Positions 1-11,045 of a stretch of 64,000 nucleotides of DNA are shown piece after piece (within the stretch, counting starts at the first letter, position 1; the number at the start of each line of letters is the position of its first letter). The notes below the pieces were generated by a model that saw nothing but the letters and a program-made list of their open reading frames with translations, did no database searches and was not told where the DNA came from. A program made the position numbers and the translations under genes. Origin of the DNA: Tetracentron sinense (taxonomy: Eukaryota > Streptophyta > Magnoliopsida > Trochodendrales > Trochodendraceae); the NCBI GenBank assembly GCA_015143295.1, contig CM026559.1:19420826-19484825 (forward strand). The letters are read 5' to 3'.

Positions 1-697
1 AAATCATCAACCATGACTAGGATGTATCGCTTTACACCTAGACTTTTCAGTCTCTGTAGGACCCATAATGTCCATTATGATAATTCCAGTGGAATGAAAT
101 GAGTAGCATACGTGAAGTCTATTGTGGGGTCCTAATTTGTTTACCAATTTGGAATGGCCCACCCACAGCAGTAGGAAGGCTCATTTTACTGGTGGGAACA
201 CTCTCACAAGGCTCTTGCTTATGAGGAGTTTACAGTAGGATTTGAATTAGTGATGACTAGTTCTTGCGGTGCCACAAATCAACATACTCAATCTAGTTCG
301 TAAAAAAGGACATTTGAGGGTTGAAATAATGGGGCAGGTATATAGGCGTCGAAAAATTGCAGTGGGTCTCAATCCTTCTAGAACACACATTAATACTTTA
401 CCATAAGACAGCATTTATTTGGTTAAAGTGCCAGGCATGATTATCATACATGTAGTGACTAGCTAATTAAATTAGCTTCCAGTCCTTCACCAAACAGGCA
501 CTTCACCTTTTTAGGAGGCCTTGAATTAGGTGGAATGATGATCCATTCCTTGATAATGACTAGACTTCCATCACCAAAGTACCGATGTTACAATCAGGAC
601 GACTCAAAATTGAGAAAAATAAGGAGTGTTACGTCATATGCGAGAACACCCAGCTATCGAATTACAACAATTTCGGGTTTGGGCTTTAGAGGCATTC
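1..697 (-). pseudogene. Error-rich fragment of Sirevirus copia pol (integrase region)
   Basis: This stretch matches element A at about 6725-7400 in the same orientation, which covers the protease-to-integrase part of its pol gene. The match is broken every 10-20 bases by one-base insertions and deletions, so no reading frame survives. The pattern (doubled or dropped single bases with the surrounding words intact) looks like uncorrected long-read sequence next to an assembly gap rather than biological decay. A real but decayed second pol copy is the alternative. It has no coding value as written. Confidence 0.75.
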
Positions 698-797
698 NNN
701 NNNNNNNNNNNNNNNNNNNNNNNNNNNNNNNNNNNNNNNNNNNNNNNNNNNNNNNNNNNNNNNNNNNNNNNNNNNNNNNNNNNNNNNNNNNNNNNNN
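698..797. other. Assembly gap of 100 N
   Basis: Exactly 100 N bases, the customary filler for a scaffold gap of unknown size. The left side is copia pol and the right side is the copia LTR of element A, so the true missing sequence is unknown and may be several kilobases. Confidence 0.98.
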
Positions 798-1081
798 AAA
801 ATTAATTCATTTATTTTATTGATTCACTAGATCAATAACTTTGGTAGGCTAAATCTATCCTCCTAGCGTATTTTAGAGTTTACTCTAAGTCATCAAACCC
901 TAGGTAGGTGTCTCTAAGTCCTTACCTGTCTAGTCCGGAGTAGCCTTTTCTCTTCTCTTCTTCTATCTTCTTTAAGCCTTTAGCTCTCCTTCTTTTCTAC
1001 AGTTGAACATATTTCGAGGACTCGACTCACTGACCTAATCTCATAGCACAGAATTTGCCAACACCTAGTTAGGGATTTACA
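798..1081 (-). repeat. Element A 3' LTR, partial and error-rich
   Basis: This matches the right end (10697-10994) of the complete LTR of element A, again with frequent one-base indels. It ends in the LTR terminus (TGTAAATCCC on the minus strand) directly beside a polypurine tract, so it is the 3' LTR. About 950 bp of it are missing in the gap. Confidence 0.85.
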
Positions 1082-1096
1082 AATCTCCCGCCTTTG
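1082..1096 (-). other. Polypurine tract of element A
   Basis: Read on the minus strand this purine run abuts the TG of the 3' LTR, as required for the plus-strand DNA primer. It matches the tract of element B at 14843-14854 apart from changes likely due to the local sequence errors. Confidence 0.8.
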
Positions 1097-1448
1097 CAAT
1101 TCCGGCAAACAACTAGTCCCTATACTAGGTTCAATTTTCCCAATTGATTCAAAAATGGAAATTGACCTTTACATACTCAAAAAAATTACTGACTGTTGAC
1201 ATGTGACTTGTCATAAAAACATTTACCAAACTTAGAACCTTTTTGCCTGCAACATGCTAAATCAACACTGTGAGCAGGGGAACTAACATATCGGTGAAAT
1301 ATGTCTAAAAAACCATTCAAACCCATTCCAATCCTATTCCAAACCATTCACAATCCATAACAGTTAGTATTCCAAAAGACCCATGCGCATCCATACACAA
1401 TCTATAACCATTCATCATCCAATCATCCATAACACATCACATAACATA

Positions 1449-1466
1449 TTCTCCCCCCTTTTTTGG
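1449..1466 (-). other. Second polypurine tract of element A
   Basis: On the minus strand this reads CCAAAAAAGGGGGGAGAA. A matching tract lies at 14411-14428 in element B, at a similar distance from the LTR. Several polypurine tracts between the env-like gene and the 3' LTR are a described Sirevirus trait. The rest of 1097-1608 holds no gene that I can see. Confidence 0.65.
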
Positions 1467-1608
1467 CTCGAATGCCAAGTGTATTATAAAGAAACTTATA
1501 AACCATTGAAGGAATTAATAGAAAGTCAGGAGACATAAACCATTCAAATATCTACCATAACATCCATAATAACCAAGAAGTTTGTACTAAGTAACACCAA
1601 TTCACAAG

Positions 1609-2949
1609 TCACATCAAAATGGTAACACAGTCTTGCACTTGCGCTAAAAACCTTCGTCCCACGACCCTCCCGCTTGGCTGCATCTCAGAAAGTGACTTGA
1701 CTCTTAGTATTCGAAAATCTCGAACATCTCTCTGTACTTTTCCAGACTTCTTCATCGAGAGATCCAAGTCTACCACGAACCTCTGTAGTAACGCGCTCGT
1801 ATGAGAAATATGAGTCCTGAGATCCATCTGCATCTCTCTCATCATCCTCCCAAGTCCGTCCATATGTGGTAGAGGAGGACGCGAGGCCCCGCACAACTTC
1901 TGCTTACCCTCTCTGTATCTCGAACTGAGGCATTTACAACTCTGAGCTAGGGTCTTTTTTGGTGATTGGGACCCTTAGGAACTCGAGTGGACCACCAGGA
2001 TGAGCGCTAACTCCTGGAGAACCAAGAGTTTGTGTGATGAGTGAACCAAATGGTAGGGCTCCAACTGCTGTATTAGTTTGATGGGCTTGGATCATCAAGT
2101 CAATGATGTGAGCGGCAAGATCAATATCACGCCCACGTAGAAGACTAAACAAAAATCTAGCTCTTTCTTCCCTAAGGTCCGCAGTATGAACCTTTGGATG
2201 GATATTTGCACTCATAACAAGGTTTACTAGTCTAGCATCCTTAGTGAGTTTCGCCACTTCAATAAGAGACCCAACCCAAAACGAAGGAGTACCACTTAGA
2301 AAGGTAACTACATGTTCCATGGAGTCTTTATCCTCATCAGTTTTATAATTATAAGGATAATATGCATTTGGAACTCTAGGACATCCAAGGAATTTAGAAC
2401 CAAATCAGCATTTATGATACAGATTGTTCTAATGCTCGAGATTTGAATGACCATTTTTTCTGGTTGATTTCAGAAAATTAGAGTAAAATTCTCTAACTAA
2501 CTGGACAGAAGCAGGACCGGATAAGGTAAGTATACCTTCCCATTGACGATCGGAAATCAGAGTAGGAAGATAATAATCACCAAAATCAGAAATATGTATG
2601 TCCCTTTCAACCATAACACCTTTCTTACTAAAATACTCACTATAGAGTTGAGCAGCAGTAGGACTGATAAACTGGGATAACTTACTAGACTGGGAAGATG
2701 AAGCTTTTCCTTTATTTTTCCGAGTTTTATCAGCCAGAGATTTTTGACGATTCTCAATTGTAGAATCAATCATTCTACGAATTGGCCTGTCCCCTATGGA
2801 AATACCATGCCCTATTGGAGTGAAAGTAAAGGGCTCTAGGTTTTCCTCATCTTGAGGAGGATCTCTTGGTTGTTGAGGACCAACCTCCGACGCTTGGGAA
2901 TGCCAGACATGAGATAGGCAAGTAGGATTAACGACAAAACGAACGCCAT
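1609..2949 (-). pseudogene. Env-like gene of element A, frameshifted
   Basis: Start codon at 2949, chosen because the N-terminus (a short hydrophobic run followed by PKRRR) parallels the intact homologue in element B at 12894. The frame breaks near 2860, again between about 2429 and 2320, and again near 1900. The surviving pieces (2773-2429, 2320-1934, 1896-1609) carry the conserved words LVREFYSNF, NIHPKVH, ARFLFSLL, AHIIDL and ALPFGSLI seen in B. This is the family usually labelled putative plant transposon protein, found as the extra gene downstream of pol in Sireviruses. Its function is unproven; the env-like name is historical. Confidence 0.8.
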
Positions 2950-3146
2950 TGAAGAAAATGCAAGAAATGATGCCCTAGATGAGAAAATCAATCTAAAGCA
3001 AAGAAAATGCACAACTCTTACCTTTTAGATCCTTGGGAAACCTTTAGAGTAGAATGGAATGTTCGTAGGAAAGATTTGGAGGAGAGGAAACCGAGAGATC
3101 GCTCTGGAGATCGGAGAACAAGTGAACAAAAAAATAGAAATGAGGG

Positions 3147-3207
3147 TTTTATAACCCTGTTCACGAAAGACCGATCGATCGGTCTTTAGCACCGAGCGAT
3201 CGGTGCT
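3147..3207 (-). promoter_or_regulatory. Candidate internal promoter for env-like gene: palindromes plus TATA box
   Basis: On the minus strand two palindromes of the ACCGATCGATCGGT class (a perfect 22-bp palindrome at 3166-3187 and an imperfect 20-bp one at 3188-3207) are followed 13 bp later by TATAAAA (3153-3147). The env-like start codon is about 200 bp downstream. The same palindromes precede the TATA box in the LTR of this element at 10441-10677. The rest of 2950-4378 (between env and pol) shows no other gene. Confidence 0.55.
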
Positions 3208-4434
3208 CTGAAAATTTTTCAAAAATTTTCACAGTTAAAACCTTTTCTCCCCCTCAACCAATGGAACATTTAAAATACATTTTCACCTCAAAATGACCAA
3301 CAAAAAAAATTTGCAATATGTGATTTCATCAAAATCATAGATAATAATCACCCAAGAATTGATATATCAAGTATAGGCATAAACAAGGATTATGAAACAT
3401 TAATGATTTTCACCGGTGATTAAATATGGTATTTGCATCAAATTCACAATCAGAGTCAAGATACAATTAGAAGTAATGTGAATATGAAATCAAAATTCAT
3501 AACTTGACTCGTTGAATTGGTTTCCTTCCTTAATCTAGATTTTGACATTATATTTCAAATGGGACTCTAAAATTTTCAAAAACTAGTGTTAAAACCAATA
3601 ATCATCCATATTTATCTGATGAGCAATTTTTACCCCATATTTGACTAATAAATTATTTCATTTCTTTTTCAGTCAAATTGTACTCATTATGTAAATTCTT
3701 TTTGGAGTACACATATATAGACACTAGCACACTGGTGACTTTCACACAAGTGAGAAGGTAGCTCTTTCTAATGACAGTAGGGGCTTTCACACTAGCAATC
3801 CATATAGATACCTACTGTTTGTCTAGGTAGCCATTACTTACTGTTTACATTCACTAGTAGCTATCACACAAACTCACAGGTAGTCCTCTCCATGTCAATA
3901 ATTTTTATATCTAGGGGGCTCACCTTATGGAATTTTATGACATTGGTTATACTAGATTTGATTAATCTAGGGAACCATATGGTATAATATCAGAACCTTT
4001 ATTTAGGAACTAAAACCATCTAATAATCAGTCAGAGTGCTTGTGCAAATTAGAACATCATTGTATGCTCAACTCTAACTGAGGTTAATTAGCATGACCAA
4101 ATTCAATCACAAGATCGAACCAACAATTGAACTTTCCTATTTTATTCAATCCTATGATATATTTATCCTTGGATTATATAGTTAAATATGATTTCAAGGA
4201 AATAACATTAAGCTAAAAGTTAGGATAAATAAGGTCATACAACCACATTATTTTTTGCAATATTTTTCAATTTTTTGAATGTTTTTGGATTTTTATTACT
4301 TAAAGAAAATAACAAAAAAATAGCTCTATGACTTAAATAGAACATGAAAAACACATAGGCTATAAAACAAGTACACCATTACTCAACTCCGCACAAACCG
4401 ATGGATTTCCTAAGGAGTTCAAACCTAAGGGAAT

Positions 4435-7400
4435 CTAAAGGTTTTGTGAGAATGTCCGCATATTGATTCTCTGTTTGGACATACTCAATAGACACAACTT
4501 TTGCTCAACAAGATCACGGATGAAGTGATGCCTAATGTCTATATGCTTTGTGCGAGAGTGTTGCACAGGATTTTTGGAGATATTGATTGCACTTGTGTTA
4601 TCACAATACACAATCATAGTGCTTTGATCAATTCCATAATCCTTCAACATCTGTTTCATCCACAGAAGTTGGGTGCAACAACTACCAGCTGCTATATACT
4701 CAGCCTCGGCTGTAGACAAGGAAATGGAATTCTGCTTTTTGCTAAGCCAAGCAACCAAGCAGTTTCCAATATAGAAACACCCGCCGGAGGTGCTTTTCCT
4801 ATCATCAGTATTTCCAGCCCAATCAGCATCAGAATACCCCACAACAATGACATTTGTATCAAAAGAATACCAGAGGCCTAAGGACAAAGTTCCACTCACA
4901 TAGCGAATGATACGCTTGACAGCAACTAAGTGAGACTCTTTGGGATTTGCTTGATAACGGGCACATGCACCAACACTAAAGGCTATGTCGGGTCTAGTAG
5001 CAGTTAGGTAGAGCAAACTACCAATCATGCTTCTATAATTAGTCTGATCGACATCCTTCCCTGAAGTATCTTTACTAAGTTTTATAGTAGTACTCATAGG
5101 AGTCCTAGCATGCTTAGCAAAACTCATTCCAAATTTCTTCACTAAATTTTTTGCATATTTGATTTGAGATACTGAGATCCCAGAATCCAATTGCTTGATC
5201 TGAAGACCAAGGAAGAAACTTAGCTCACCAACCATGCTCATTTCAAATTCATTTTTCATTTGTTCAGCAAATGAATGAGCATGTAAGTCTAATGTGGAAC
5301 CAAATACTATGTCATCAACATATATCTGGGCGATGACAATATCACCTTTCACTTTCTTTATGAAAAGGGTTCTGTCTACTCCCCCTCTCGAAAATCCGTT
5401 TTCCAAGAGATAAGTAGTCAGCCTCTCATACCAAGCTCTTGGAGCTTGTTTTAAACCATAGAGGGCCCTTTTTAGTCGATAAACTTGATCAAGGTGATGT
5501 GGATCTTCAAACCCTTTTGGTTGTTCCACATAGACTTCTTCATGTAGAATGCCATTCAGAAAGGCACTCTTAACATCCATTTGAAAAAGTTTGAATTTCA
5601 TATTACAAGCCACAGCTAGAAGAATTCTTATTGATTCTAGTCTGGCTACAGGAGCAAAAGTTTCATCGAAGTCAATACCTTCAATTTGGGTATATCCTTG
5701 TGCAACTAACCTAGCCTTATTTCTTATGATAGTACCTTTTTCATCAGATTTGTTCTTGAAAATCCATTTGGTACCTATCACATTTGTATTATTAGGCCTT
5801 GGTACTAAATACCAAACATCATTCCTAGTAAACTGAAGTAACTCTTCTTGCATTGCATTTATCCAATTATCATCTGCAAGAGCTTCAGCTACATTCTTGG
5901 GTTCAAAAGATGAAGTATAGCAAATGTAGCTAACTTCATTTTCAATTTGTTTCCTCGTTCTCACTCCACTTTCAACATCACCAATAATATCAGTGGAGGT
6001 GTGAGGACTCATGACCCTAGGATGTGTAGGTTTTAATGGAGATGTTTGCTTATCAATAGGTGAAGTTGAAATAATTTCAACATCTTCATTTTCAGCACTT
6101 TCATCATCCTCACATTGCACATTTTCAACACCAGAGTCATCCACAATTACATTTATGGACTCCATAATTGTAGAGGTTCTCAAGTTATACACTCGATAAG
6201 CTCTACTGTTGGTGGAATACCCAAGAAATATCCCTTCATCACTCCGGGATTCAAATTTTCCCAGTTGCTCTCTATCCTTAAGGATATAGCATTTACTTCC
6301 GAATTCTCGAAAGTACTTTACACTAGGTTTCTTGTTATTCCACAACTCATATGGGGTTTTCCTTGTTCCAGGTCTTACAAAAACTCTATTAACTATATAG
6401 CAAGCAGTGTGAACTGCCTCAGCCCAGAAATGAGAAGCTAGATTGTTGCTATGAAGCATAACTCTAGCCATCTCTTGGAGAACCCTGTTCTTCCTCTCTA
6501 CTACACCATTCTGCTGAGGTGTAATAGGTGCAGAAAATTCATGTTTGATACCAGACTCATCACAAAAGTCATTGTACTTAGAGTTTTCAAACTCCTTTCC
6601 ATGATCACTTCGAATTCGAGTGATTGGGCATCTTTTCTCATTTTGAATTTTCAAGCAAATACTTTTGAAATTGTCAAAAGCATCGGATTTCTCTCTTATA
6701 AATGCCACCCAAGACATTCTAGAGAAATCATCAACCATGACTAGGATGTATCGCTTTCCACCTAGACTTTCAGTTCTTGTAGGACCCATAAGGTCCATAT
6801 GAATTAATTCCAGTGGATATGAAGTAGCAATACTTGAAGTCTTCTTATGTGGGGTCCTAATTTGTTTACCAATTTGACATGGCCCACACACAGCAGTAGA
6901 AGGCTTTCCTAGTTTGGGAACACCTCTCACAAGCTCTTGCTTAGAGATTTTACATAGGTCTTTGAAGTTCATGTGACCTAGTCTTCGGTGCCACAAATCA
7001 ACCTCCTCAATTCTAGTCTTATAACAGACATTTGAGGGAATAGTACTGGGAGTTAAGCCGTAGCAATTGTCAGTGGTTCTCAATCCTTCTAGAACACACT
7101 TACCTTTACCATTAATGACTAAGCATTTATTTTGGGTAAAGTGCACAGCATGATTATCATCACATAGTTGACTTATGCTAATTAAATTAGCTTTCAGTCC
7201 TTCAACAAACAAGGCATCTTTCAATTTAGGTATGCCTGGTGAATTGATGATACCCTTTCCTTTGACTAATGACTTGCTTCCATCACCAAAAGTAACAGTC
7301 CCATCAGGACAGTCCTCAAATTGAATAAATAAGGACTTGTTACCTGTCATATGCCGAGAACACCCACTATCGAAGTACCACATTTCTGTGTTTTGGGCTT

Positions 7401-9693
7401 TCAAGGCAGTATGAATGACAAAGCACTTAAGGTCTTCCTTTCTCACATACACAGTCTTTAAACTTTGTTTAGATCTTTGATCATTAATCTGTGTAGTAGA
7501 GACCTTTTTCCTTTTTGTCCTCCTTGACCTTTTTCTGTTTTGTTCAGTTCTAGTTTTGTGATAAGTCAAATTATTTCCTCTTGAATAATCATTTGGAATA
7601 AATTGACCAGTCCTTGTCCTAGAGATTTGAGCAATTCTGTTAACATCATCGCTCAACATTCTAGACTTTTCAGCTAGAACCTGAATCTGCCTTTGAAGAG
7701 TCTCTTGACTCAGATTTTGGTTCCATGAACCATTTTGTGGAGCTCTCCTAAATGCATTACAATTAGGTCGAATGTGACCTCTTACACCACAAAAGTGACA
7801 TGTGGGTATGAATCTTGGTAGAGGAGGAAGATTTCTTCTAACTGGAATTTGATTTCTTAAAGCATTCACTCTAGGAGCTGTATTTCTCGGCTTTACAATA
7901 TTTGTATAAGCCTTAGTACTTGATGTAGAAGGTAAATTTTCTTTGGATTCAGAATGTATTGGCTCAAACACTGCACTAGCCATTGTTCCAACAGCTAAAG
8001 GACCAGTTGGTGTGTCAACATGTCCTATCCCAGATCTACTAGAATTTGATCCATACTTTCTGACTAATTCATCTAGGCAGCTGGTGTTACCAAACATTCT
8101 CACTTCTTTTTCAAGAGTATAGACCTTCTGAATCAAGTCAGTCTTGTCTTTAAGGGTAATTTGGTGTTCTTTTTCAAGAAATTTCACCTTATCAACAAGA
8201 GAGACTTTAAAAGTTTCCAGCTCCATTTGCAGAGTTTTTAACTCTTCAATTTCTTTCATGGAAGTGTCTTTATCATTTTCTAATTTTCTGACCACATTAG
8301 TCAATGAGACATTCTCTTCCAAAAGACATTGAACTTTTATAACAAATGCTTCTTTTTCATTTTCCAATTGACTAACTAGTGCACTCTTCTCTTCTGCTAC
8401 TAGTTTACAGATATCTCTTTCATTTTGAATGAATTTGAGTTTTTTGCTCAAAGAGATTTTTGTTTTAGTCAGTTTTAAACTTTCAGCATACAACTTATCA
8501 TAAGTTGTTTTCAAATCTTCATCACTTTCAGAGTCAGTTTGACTCTTCTTTAAGTCATCACTTGACTCAGTATGAATACTTTCATCACTTCTATCCTTTT
8601 CATCAACCGCAGAGGTAGTCTCAAGAATCCCAGATAGGGAAACAGTGAAAGCCGTATGATTTCTAGTATCTTCATTTGAAGAAGAACTGTCCGATTCTTC
8701 ATTCTCGGAATCACTGTCATCCCAACAGGCATTCATCACCTTGCCCTTACTCTTCTTCTTGTTAGGACAGTTAGGTGAAATATGACCGAAGCCATGGCAT
8801 TCATAACATTGAACACCTTGGGATTTCTTGTCGCCACTTTTGGAATTTTTCTTGTTTTCCCAGGGCTTAGACTTTGACTTATCAAAAGATTTTCCTCCCT
8901 GTTTGGGATTAAACCTCTTTTTCGTTCTAAAAAATTTTCGAAATTTTTTAACGAAAAGAGCCATTTCTTCCTCATTCATTTCTCCATCACTGTCATCCTC
9001 ATCCAAAGTTTCCTTGATGGTTTTCAAGGCTAAAGATTTATTCTTCTTGGATGGACGTAGATTGAGTTCATAGGTTTGGAGTGATCCAACCAATTCCTCA
9101 ATCTTCAGAGAGTCAACATTTTTACTCTCTTCGATTGCAGTGACTTTGGGTTGAAATCTCTCTGGGAGAGATCTAAGGACTTTTCTAACTATTTTGGACT
9201 CAGATATTTTCTCACCTAAATTGAAACTAGCGTTGACAATGTCACTAAGTTTTGCATAGAATTCATCAAAAGTGTCATTGTCGTCCATGTTTAAATGTTC
9301 AAATTTGGTGGTTAACATTTGGAGTTTTGAGATTTTAACAGTGGTTGTACCCTCATGGGTAATTTCAAGAATGTCCCAAGCCTCCTTTGCTGTTTCACAT
9401 GAAGAAATTCGTCTGAATTCCTCAGCAGTGACTGCAGTAAAGATAGCATTGAGACCTTTAGTGTTCCATCCACTTGAATCAAGCTCTTCTCTGGTCCATT
9501 CATCAGAATATTTGACGACAGTCAAATCACCTACAGTTTTTACGGGCGTAGTCCACCCATTCTGTATAGACATCCAAATTCTCTCGTCAATTGATTTGAG
9601 AAAGGCTCTCATTCTGGCTTTCCAGTATGCATAATTATTTCCATCAAAAAGTGGGGGACGAGAGACGGATCCTCCTTCTCTTAGAGTACTCAT
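4435..9693 (-). CDS. Sirevirus copia gag-pol polyprotein
   Basis: One open frame of 1752 residues from ATG at 9693; a GTG two codons upstream (9699) is less likely as start. Residue numbers below count from that GTG. Domains in order: UBN2-type Gag (15-210); CCHC knuckle [14 protein letters not shown] (298-311); acidic and coiled-coil region (320-535); second knuckle [14 protein letters not shown] (634-647); aspartic protease with DSG (777-779); HHCC zinc domain (903-945); integrase D969, D1032, E1068, with DX35E spacing; reverse transcriptase (from about 1295) with YVDD (1460-1463); RNase H with YSDADWAG (about 1622) and YCDN (about 1698). The protein packages and copies element RNA and inserts the cDNA. 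A one-base shift in an A run near 4499-4502 makes the last residues abnormal: the homologous frame continues to a stop at 4379. The catalytic domains are otherwise open. Confidence 0.93.
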   Translation of the reverse strand: MSTLREGGSVSRPPLFDGNNYAYWKARMRAFLKSIDERIWMSIQNGWTTPVKTVGDLTVVKYSDEWTREELDSSGWNTKGLNAIFTAVTAEEFRRISSCETAKEAWDILEITHEGTTTVKISKLQMLTTKFEHLNMDDNDTFDEFYAKLSDIVNASFNLGEKISESKIVRKVLRSLPERFQPKVTAIEESKNVDSLKIEELVGSLQTYELNLRPSKKNKSLALKTIKETLDEDDSDGEMNEEEMALFVKKFRKFFRTKKRFNPKQGGKSFDKSKSKPWENKKNSKSGDKKSQGVQCYECHGFGHISPNCPNKKKSKGKVMNACWDDSDSENEESDSSSSNEDTRNHTAFTVSLSGILETTSAVDEKDRSDESIHTESSDDLKKSQTDSESDEDLKTTYDKLYAESLKLTKTKISLSKKLKFIQNERDICKLVAEEKSALVSQLENEKEAFVIKVQCLLEENVSLTNVVRKLENDKDTSMKEIEELKTLQMELETFKVSLVDKVKFLEKEHQITLKDKTDLIQKVYTLEKEVRMFGNTSCLDELVRKYGSNSSRSGIGHVDTPTGPLAVGTMASAVFEPIHSESKENLPSTSSTKAYTNIVKPRNTAPRVNALRNQIPVRRNLPPLPRFIPTCHFCGVRGHIRPNCNAFRRAPQNGSWNQNLSQETLQRQIQVLAEKSRMLSDDVNRIAQISRTRTGQFIPNDYSRGNNLTYHKTRTEQNRKRSRRTKRKKVSTTQINDQRSKQSLKTVYVRKEDLKCFVIHTALKAQNTEMWYFDSGCSRHMTGNKSLFIQFEDCPDGTVTFGDGSKSLVKGKGIINSPGIPKLKDALFVEGLKANLISISQLCDDNHAVHFTQNKCLVINGKGKCVLEGLRTTDNCYGLTPSTIPSNVCYKTRIEEVDLWHRRLGHMNFKDLCKISKQELVRGVPKLGKPSTAVCGPCQIGKQIRTPHKKTSSIATSYPLELIHMDLMGPTRTESLGGKRYILVMVDDFSRMSWVAFIREKSDAFDNFKSICLKIQNEKRCPITRIRSDHGKEFENSKYNDFCDESGIKHEFSAPITPQQNGVVERKNRVLQEMARVMLHSNNLASHFWAEAVHTACYIVNRVFVRPGTRKTPYELWNNKKPSVKYFREFGSKCYILKDREQLGKFESRSDEGIFLGYSTNSRAYRVYNLRTSTIMESINVIVDDSGVENVQCEDDESAENEDVEIISTSPIDKQTSPLKPTHPRVMSPHTSTDIIGDVESGVRTRKQIENEVSYICYTSSFEPKNVAEALADDNWINAMQEELLQFTRNDVWYLVPRPNNTNVIGTKWIFKNKSDEKGTIIRNKARLVAQGYTQIEGIDFDETFAPVARLESIRILLAVACNMKFKLFQMDVKSAFLNGILHEEVYVEQPKGFEDPHHLDQVYRLKRALYGLKQAPRAWYERLTTYLLENGFSRGGVDRTLFIKKVKGDIVIAQIYVDDIVFGSTLDLHAHSFAEQMKNEFEMSMVGELSFFLGLQIKQLDSGISVSQIKYAKNLVKKFGMSFAKHARTPMSTTIKLSKDTSGKDVDQTNYRSMIGSLLYLTATRPDIAFSVGACARYQANPKESHLVAVKRIIRYVSGTLSLGLWYSFDTNVIVVGYSDADWAGNTDDRKSTSGGCFYIGNCLVAWLSKKQNSISLSTAEAEYIAAGSCCTQLLWMKQMLKDYGIDQSTMIVYCDNTSAINISKNPVQHSRTKHIDIRHHFIRDLVEQKLCLLSMSKQRINMRTFSQNL

Positions 9694-9746
9694 GATCACG
9701 GATAATACAGGATCACACTTAAGGGATTAGCCTTATCAGTGAACTA

Positions 9747-9758
9747 GCTCTGATACCA
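9747..9758 (-). other. Primer-binding site of element A (initiator tRNA-Met)
   Basis: The minus strand reads TGGTATCAGAGC, the complement of the 3' end of initiator tRNA-Met, two bases from the end of the 5' LTR. It primes minus-strand DNA synthesis. The leader from here to the ATG at 9693 is about 50 bases. Confidence 0.95.
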
Positions 9759-9760
9759 AT

Positions 9761-10994
9761 TGAAATTTATCCAGATCAATGATCTCTAAGACCTAGAGGG
9801 GGGGTGAATAGGTCTATCTAATGATTTCTAACCAATTTTAATTTTTCAATTAATATGTTTAAAAATCAATGATTAACTCAATCAGACAATCCACACAAAT
9901 CAAACACAGACGATTTTTACGTGGAAAACCCTAACGGGAAAAAACCACGGGACCTTGTCCAGCAATAAACTTCACTATGAAAAGATATCAAGTACAAAAT
10001 AAGACCTTACCAAAACAGAAACAATGTTCCTAGGTATAGACTCTTACTCTTGATTTCCACGAACCAGCAGGTTCGATCTCCGCCTTAGCAGCTTCAGTTC
10101 CACACCGACCAAATCTTTTCAAGCAACTTCAAATCCACGATCACACACGATCGATCTCCTTCCACGAAGGCTCCGGATCAAACACCGGACACACACACAA
10201 GGTGTAGGGTTGTGAATCAATTTAGTAAATTTCAAACCCTAGAGGGATCTCATACAGATCTGAGATCACACAATGCAAGATCAAAGATTTTAATCTATAC
10301 TTGCATTCTCTAGGATCTAAGAAAGAGGAGGGATCACAAAGATCTAATTAAAAACAATTAGAAAAACCCTAGAAGAGTTTCTCAGACCTCTACTCTTTCA
10401 AAAATTATCAAAGACACGAATTAGGTCTCTCAAAAGTTGTTTATATAGGGTTAAAAAAAGAATCCAGAAAAAGAAAAATTCTTTTTACGGGGACCGATCG
10501 ATCGGTGCTCACAACCGATCGCTCGGTTCACAACCGATCGATCGGATCTAATGACCGATCGCTCGGTCTTAAAACATCTCTCTGGAAATTTTCCCCATAC
10601 AAATATTTAGTTCAGTCGATAGCCACCGATCGCTCGGTAGGCCACCGATCGATCGGTCGCAATACCGAGCGATCGGTTGAGACAGAATTTTTGCCAAAAT
10701 TAATTCATTTTATTTTTATTTGATTCAACTAAGATCAAATAACTTTGGTAGGCTTAAATCTATCCTCCTAGGTATTTTTAGAGTTATCTAAGTCAAATCA
10801 AACCTAGGTAGGGGTCTCTAAGTCCATTACCTGTCTAGATCCGGAGTAGAACCTTTTTCTTCTCTTTCTTCTATCTTCTTTAAGCTTTAGCTCTTCTCTT
10901 CTTTTCTGACAAGTTGAACATGATTCGAGGACTCGACTCAACTGACCTATCTAATGATCACGGAATTTGCCAACACCTATTTAGGGATTTACAC
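9761..10994 (-). repeat. Element A 5' LTR (1234 bp)
   Basis: On the minus strand it starts TGTAAATCCC at 10994 and ends TTTCA at 9761, beside the primer-binding site. It holds a palindrome cassette (10493-10677), a TATA box (10447-10441) and a C/T-rich end (about 9795-9810) typical of Sirevirus LTR ends. Confidence 0.93.
10441..10677 (-). promoter_or_regulatory. Palindrome cassette and TATA box in element A LTR
   Basis: Seven palindromes of the form ACCGAKCGMTCGGT lie at 10493-10677, in two clusters separated by an AT-rich spacer containing CTCTCTGGAAATTTTCC and AGTCGATAGCC. The TATA box (TATATAA on the minus strand, 10447-10441) follows 46 bp downstream. Palindromic cis-regions upstream of the TATA box are known in Sirevirus LTRs. 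The same cassette, including spacer words, is present in the gypsy LTRs of D, J and F here. Confidence 0.7.
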
Positions 10995-11045
10995 TTAGGT
11001 TTGAGTTTCTTAGGAAATCCATCGCTGTGTGCAGTATTGAGTGAT
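10995..11045 (+). pseudogene. C-terminal end of element B pol
   Basis: Seventeen codons (LRFEFLRKSIAVCSIE then stop) match the end of the RNase H region of element A pol in its homologous frame at 4430-4379. The rest of B pol was separated by the insertion of element A exactly at the start of this piece. Confidence 0.8.

Larger units (their letters stand above)
798..10994 (-). mobile_element. Element A: Sirevirus-type Ty1/copia retrotransposon
   Basis: In plus coordinates the order is partial 3' LTR, polypurine tract, env-like gene, pol, gag, primer-binding site and 5' LTR, so the element is read on the minus strand. Integrase precedes RT, which defines Ty1/copia. The long Gag with two CCHC knuckles and a coiled coil, the env-like gene after pol and repeated polypurine tracts point to the Sirevirus (SIRE/Maximus) lineage. 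The right flank CTTAG at 10995-10999 is one copy of the target duplication; the other lies in the gap. The target was the 3' end of pol in the related element B, which lies on the opposite strand. Confidence 0.9.

Noticed and set aside
535..822. ORF across the N gap
   Set aside because: It reads through 100 N bases and error-rich sequence, so it has no meaning.
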